From Rhizobium phaseoli (lineage in GTDB: Bacteria; Pseudomonadota; Alphaproteobacteria; Rhizobiales; Rhizobiaceae), in assembly GCF_010668805.1 (NCBI RefSeq), contig NZ_WUFT01000008.1, forward strand, positions 62,001 to 126,000: a stretch of 64,000 nucleotides of DNA, written 5' to 3'. Each line of letters starts with the position of its first letter. Position 1 is the stretch's first letter. Position numbers and translations under genes: made by a program. Shown here one piece after another: positions 62,147 through 64,000 of this stretch. The notes below the pieces were generated by a model. The model was not told where the DNA came from. It did no database searches and worked only from the letters and a program-made list of their open reading frames with translations.

Positions 62147-62809
62147 CCCAGGCCCCGGCAGGCTGAAACAGGTGAAGACGGCCGAATAATGCACCGCCGC
62201 GGCGGTGACGACGAAACCGTGCCAGATGGCGTTCTGGAAGCGCAGCTTCTCCCAGACATGGAAGATGACGCCGAGCGAATAGATGACCCCGCCGATGACG
62301 ATCAGCAGCATCGAGGCGGAGGGAATGCGCGCGGCGACAGGCCCGGCCACCAGCACGCCGCTCCAGCCCATGGCGAGATAAAGCAGGATAGCAACGCGGT
62401 CGTAACGGCCGGGAAAGACACATTTCAGGATAATGCCGGCGGCAGCGAACAGCCAGATCGCGACCAGCATGATGAGGAGCAGCGGGTCGTCGGCGCCGCG
62501 TTCGAGAAAGGGCGTGTAGGTGGCGGCGATCAACAGGAAGATCGCCGAATGATCGAAGCGGCGCAAGTACCATTTGGTGCGCGAGACCGGCCAGGCGTTG
62601 TAGGAAAAGGAAATGGCCAGCGTCAACACCAGCCCGACGCCATAGATCCAGGCGGCGGCGAGCGCACCGTAGGAGCTCCAGAGCGTGGCGTAGACGATCA
62701 GCACGGTGGCCCCGATCAGCGCCAGTACGAGACCGACGCCATGGACGATGCCATCGGCGATCAGCTCGTATCTGTCATAAGCCCAGCGAATGCCGTTGAA
62801 TTCGGCCAT
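62141..62809 (-). CDS. Hemolysin III/TrhA-family membrane protein
   Basis: This 222-residue, seven-helix protein belongs to the progestin/adipoQ receptor-hemolysin III family: YELIADGIVHGVGLVLALIG contains the first metal-site His, SAIFLLIAATYTPFL another, and WHGFVVTAAAVHYSAVFTCF the last one. In E. coli TrhA acts in membrane-energetics homeostasis. The ATG at 62809 is preferred over a TTG at 62818. The stop codon lies within the repeat element. Confidence 0.93.
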   Translation of the reverse strand: MAEFNGIRWAYDRYELIADGIVHGVGLVLALIGATVLIVYATLWSSYGALAAAWIYGVGLVLTLAISFSYNAWPVSRTKWYLRRFDHSAIFLLIAATYTPFLERGADDPLLLIMLVAIWLFAAAGIILKCVFPGRYDRVAILLYLAMGWSGVLVAGPVAARIPSASMLLIVIGGVIYSLGVIFHVWEKLRFQNAIWHGFVVTAAAVHYSAVFTCFSLPGPGL

Positions 62810-62936
62810 GCCCGCCAATCCGTTTCAGACCCCGATTGCAATCGTCGCATCGAACCGACGGGCGCGCAACTGCGGCAAAGCGCACGGTCGGTAAATCTTC
62901 GTGACAGGCTGATGGAGGGCGGAGCAGCTGCGCACA

Positions 62937-63356
62937 TCAAACCTTCTGCCGGTCGACCAGCACCGAGCATTTGGCGTGGCGCACGACCCGGTCGGCAGTG
63001 GCGCCGATAAAGTAATTAGAAAAGTCCGGAACATGCGAAGCGACGATGATGAGGTCGGCTCCGTGGTTTTCGGCGGTCGAAATGATCACTTTGGCTGGTG
63101 GGCCGTTGCGGATCTCGACGGTTGCCGCAATCCCGGTTGCGGCGATCAGCGCCTTCAGCTGGTCGCGGCTGTCCTGCATGGCGTCCTCGACCATATTGGC
63201 CGGCAGTTCGATCGCCACATAGGTCGGCACATCTTCGATGACGTTGAGTGCGACGATCTCGCCGCCGTCGTCGAGTAGGGATGCGGCCTTGCGGAGGATT
63301 TTCTCTCCCTTTTCGATGCCGCCGAGCGCGATCGCAACGATGATCTTTCTGTACAT
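62937..63356 (-). CDS. Universal stress protein (UspA family)
   Basis: This 139-residue protein has the UspA fold: MYRKIIVAIALGGIEKGEKI at strand 1, and the ATP-binding signature GADLIIVASHVPDFSNYFIG followed by ATADRVVRHAKCSVLV. Its nucleotide-binding loop (G-x9-G) appears partly conserved. The start at 63356 is preceded by GGAGGG. It is probably a cytoplasmic stress protein; the trigger is unknown. Confidence 0.93.
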   Translation of the reverse strand: MYRKIIVAIALGGIEKGEKILRKAASLLDDGGEIVALNVIEDVPTYVAIELPANMVEDAMQDSRDQLKALIAATGIAATVEIRNGPPAKVIISTAENHGADLIIVASHVPDFSNYFIGATADRVVRHAKCSVLVDRQKV

Positions 63357-63542
63357 GGCTTCCCTCCATGACTGAGCTTCATAAGCTCTCTCTAAAGAAG
63401 ATATGGACGCTTTGAGCGCGATCAAGTGGATGTCATCGTCAACACCTGCTCAACGCTTCATCGTCAAAAACGGATCTTCTGTGAACAATCGCAATACGCC
63501 ATATAGGGGTTGGCTACGGCAGCCCAGAAGAGGCAGAGACGG

Positions 63543-63629
63543 ATGAATCGACGAAACTTTCTCGGCCTTGCCGCGGGCGGCACATTCGCCGCCACCGCCG
63601 GCACGCCGTCCATTTCACAGGCCAGATAA
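63543..63629 (+). CDS. Tat-signal-like mini-ORF, 28 residues
   Basis: An ATG with GAAGAGG upstream opens MNRRNFLGLAAGGTFAATAG, which has a twin-arginine motif (RRNFLG) and hydrophobic core, and stops after 28 codons. It may be a remnant of an exported-enzyme gene or a leader peptide for the VOC gene that starts 31 bases after its stop. Confidence 0.45.
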   Translation: MNRRNFLGLAAGGTFAATAGTPSISQAR

Positions 63630-63660
63630 GCGGCCAGATCAGGGGCAGGAGAACAATCCA

Positions 63661-64000
63661 TGACGACCGAAACTTCCTATGCGCTGACACGACCCGCCTA
63701 TGTCGACCAGTCGCATCTCGTGGTGACCGACCTCGCTGTCGTTTCCGGCTTCTATCAATCGATGCTCGGCCTGAAGGTCATCGAGAAGACGGCGAGCGGG
63801 CAAGTGCTGGGTGTCGGCGATCTGCCGCTGCTGACGCTGACGACCGCCAAGGACGCGGCGATCGCGCCGCGCAATGCCGCCGGCCTTTTTCACACAGCCT
63901 TCCTGATGCCCGACCGGGCGGAACTCGCACGCTGGCTGCGCCATGCCGCCAACAACAACGTCGTGCTCGACGGCGCCTCGGACCATCTCGTCAGCGAGGC
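63661..64000 (+). CDS. Catechol-2,3-dioxygenase-like VOC protein, N-terminal part
   Basis: The visible 113 codons form the first VOC module of a CatE-like extradiol dioxygenase or glyoxalase: VDQSHLVVTDLAVVSGFYQS with the first metal-ligand His, then AGLFHTAFLMPDRAELARWL with a second. The ATG at 63661 has AGGAGAA about nine bases upstream. The 3' end lies outside the window, so the second module cannot be seen. Substrate unknown. Confidence 0.8.

Overview
The window looks like a chromosomal segment of a fast-growing rhizobium, most likely the Rhizobium etli / R. leguminosarum group. The main reasons are a feuN-feuP-feuQ regulatory locus next to a ccmIEFH (cycHJKL) cytochrome c maturation operon, degP and glnE; a RosR/MucR zinc-finger regulator; an ExoD-family protein; a seven-subunit Pha-type cation/proton antiporter; and several copies of a roughly 100-bp dispersed intergenic repeat of the rhizobial mosaic (RIME-like) kind. 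The species call is inferred from these family features, since no search was run. I saw no rRNA or tRNA gene, insertion sequence, prophage or CRISPR array.

Layout. 1-12.7 kb is a conserved core block read almost entirely leftward: glnE (cut by the window edge), a histidine kinase/response regulator pair, degP, ccmH-F-E-I with stop/start overlaps, a 17-kDa-antigen-like lipoprotein, then feuQ, feuP and the small probable inhibitor gene feuN. 13-22 kb holds an MFS transporter, a Dabb protein, a GH19-like hydrolase, a TetR-controlled NTF2-like operon with a clear palindromic operator, flavin/PNPOx and GST genes, LysR, DUF983 and MocR regulators. 22-28.5 kb has a more accessory character: an HtrA-like protein that has lost its whole catalytic triad, small unknown genes, a groES-groEL operon behind a CIRCE element whose GroES lacks an internal block, and a coupled set of small unknown genes leading to a transglutaminase.

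28.5-43.3 kb is mixed: VOC, LysR/MFS, small rhizobial proteins, a fatty acid desaturase, an SDR/TetR pair around a near-perfect palindrome, exoD, terC, a YcgN-type cysteine-cluster protein, a class A penicillin-binding protein with a DUF1214/DUF1254 pair, and two small genes that look paralogous. 43.6-52.1 kb carries DUF2336, DUF1491, an SDR/AraC pair, a peptidoglycan-binding membrane protein overlapping a PdhS-like histidine kinase, DUF5330, sufE and rosR. 52.5-58.7 kb is the phaABCDEFG operon, read leftward and translationally coupled except between phaC and phaD, where a long inverted repeat sits. 58.8-64 kb holds msrB, two GNAT acetyltransferases, a pentapeptide-repeat protein, a TrhA/hemolysin III protein, a universal stress protein, a stand-alone Tat-like mini-ORF and the start of a catechol-dioxygenase-like VOC gene.

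Themes that tie genes together are envelope homeostasis (DegP, FeuNPQ, ExoD, PBP1A, RosR), respiratory cytochrome assembly (Ccm), ion/pH homeostasis (Pha), and nitrogen regulation (GlnE). The points most worth a second look are the HtrA-like pseudoprotease, the deleted GroES, the repeat family that supplies stop codons to three neighbouring genes, and the small-gene/transglutaminase cluster.
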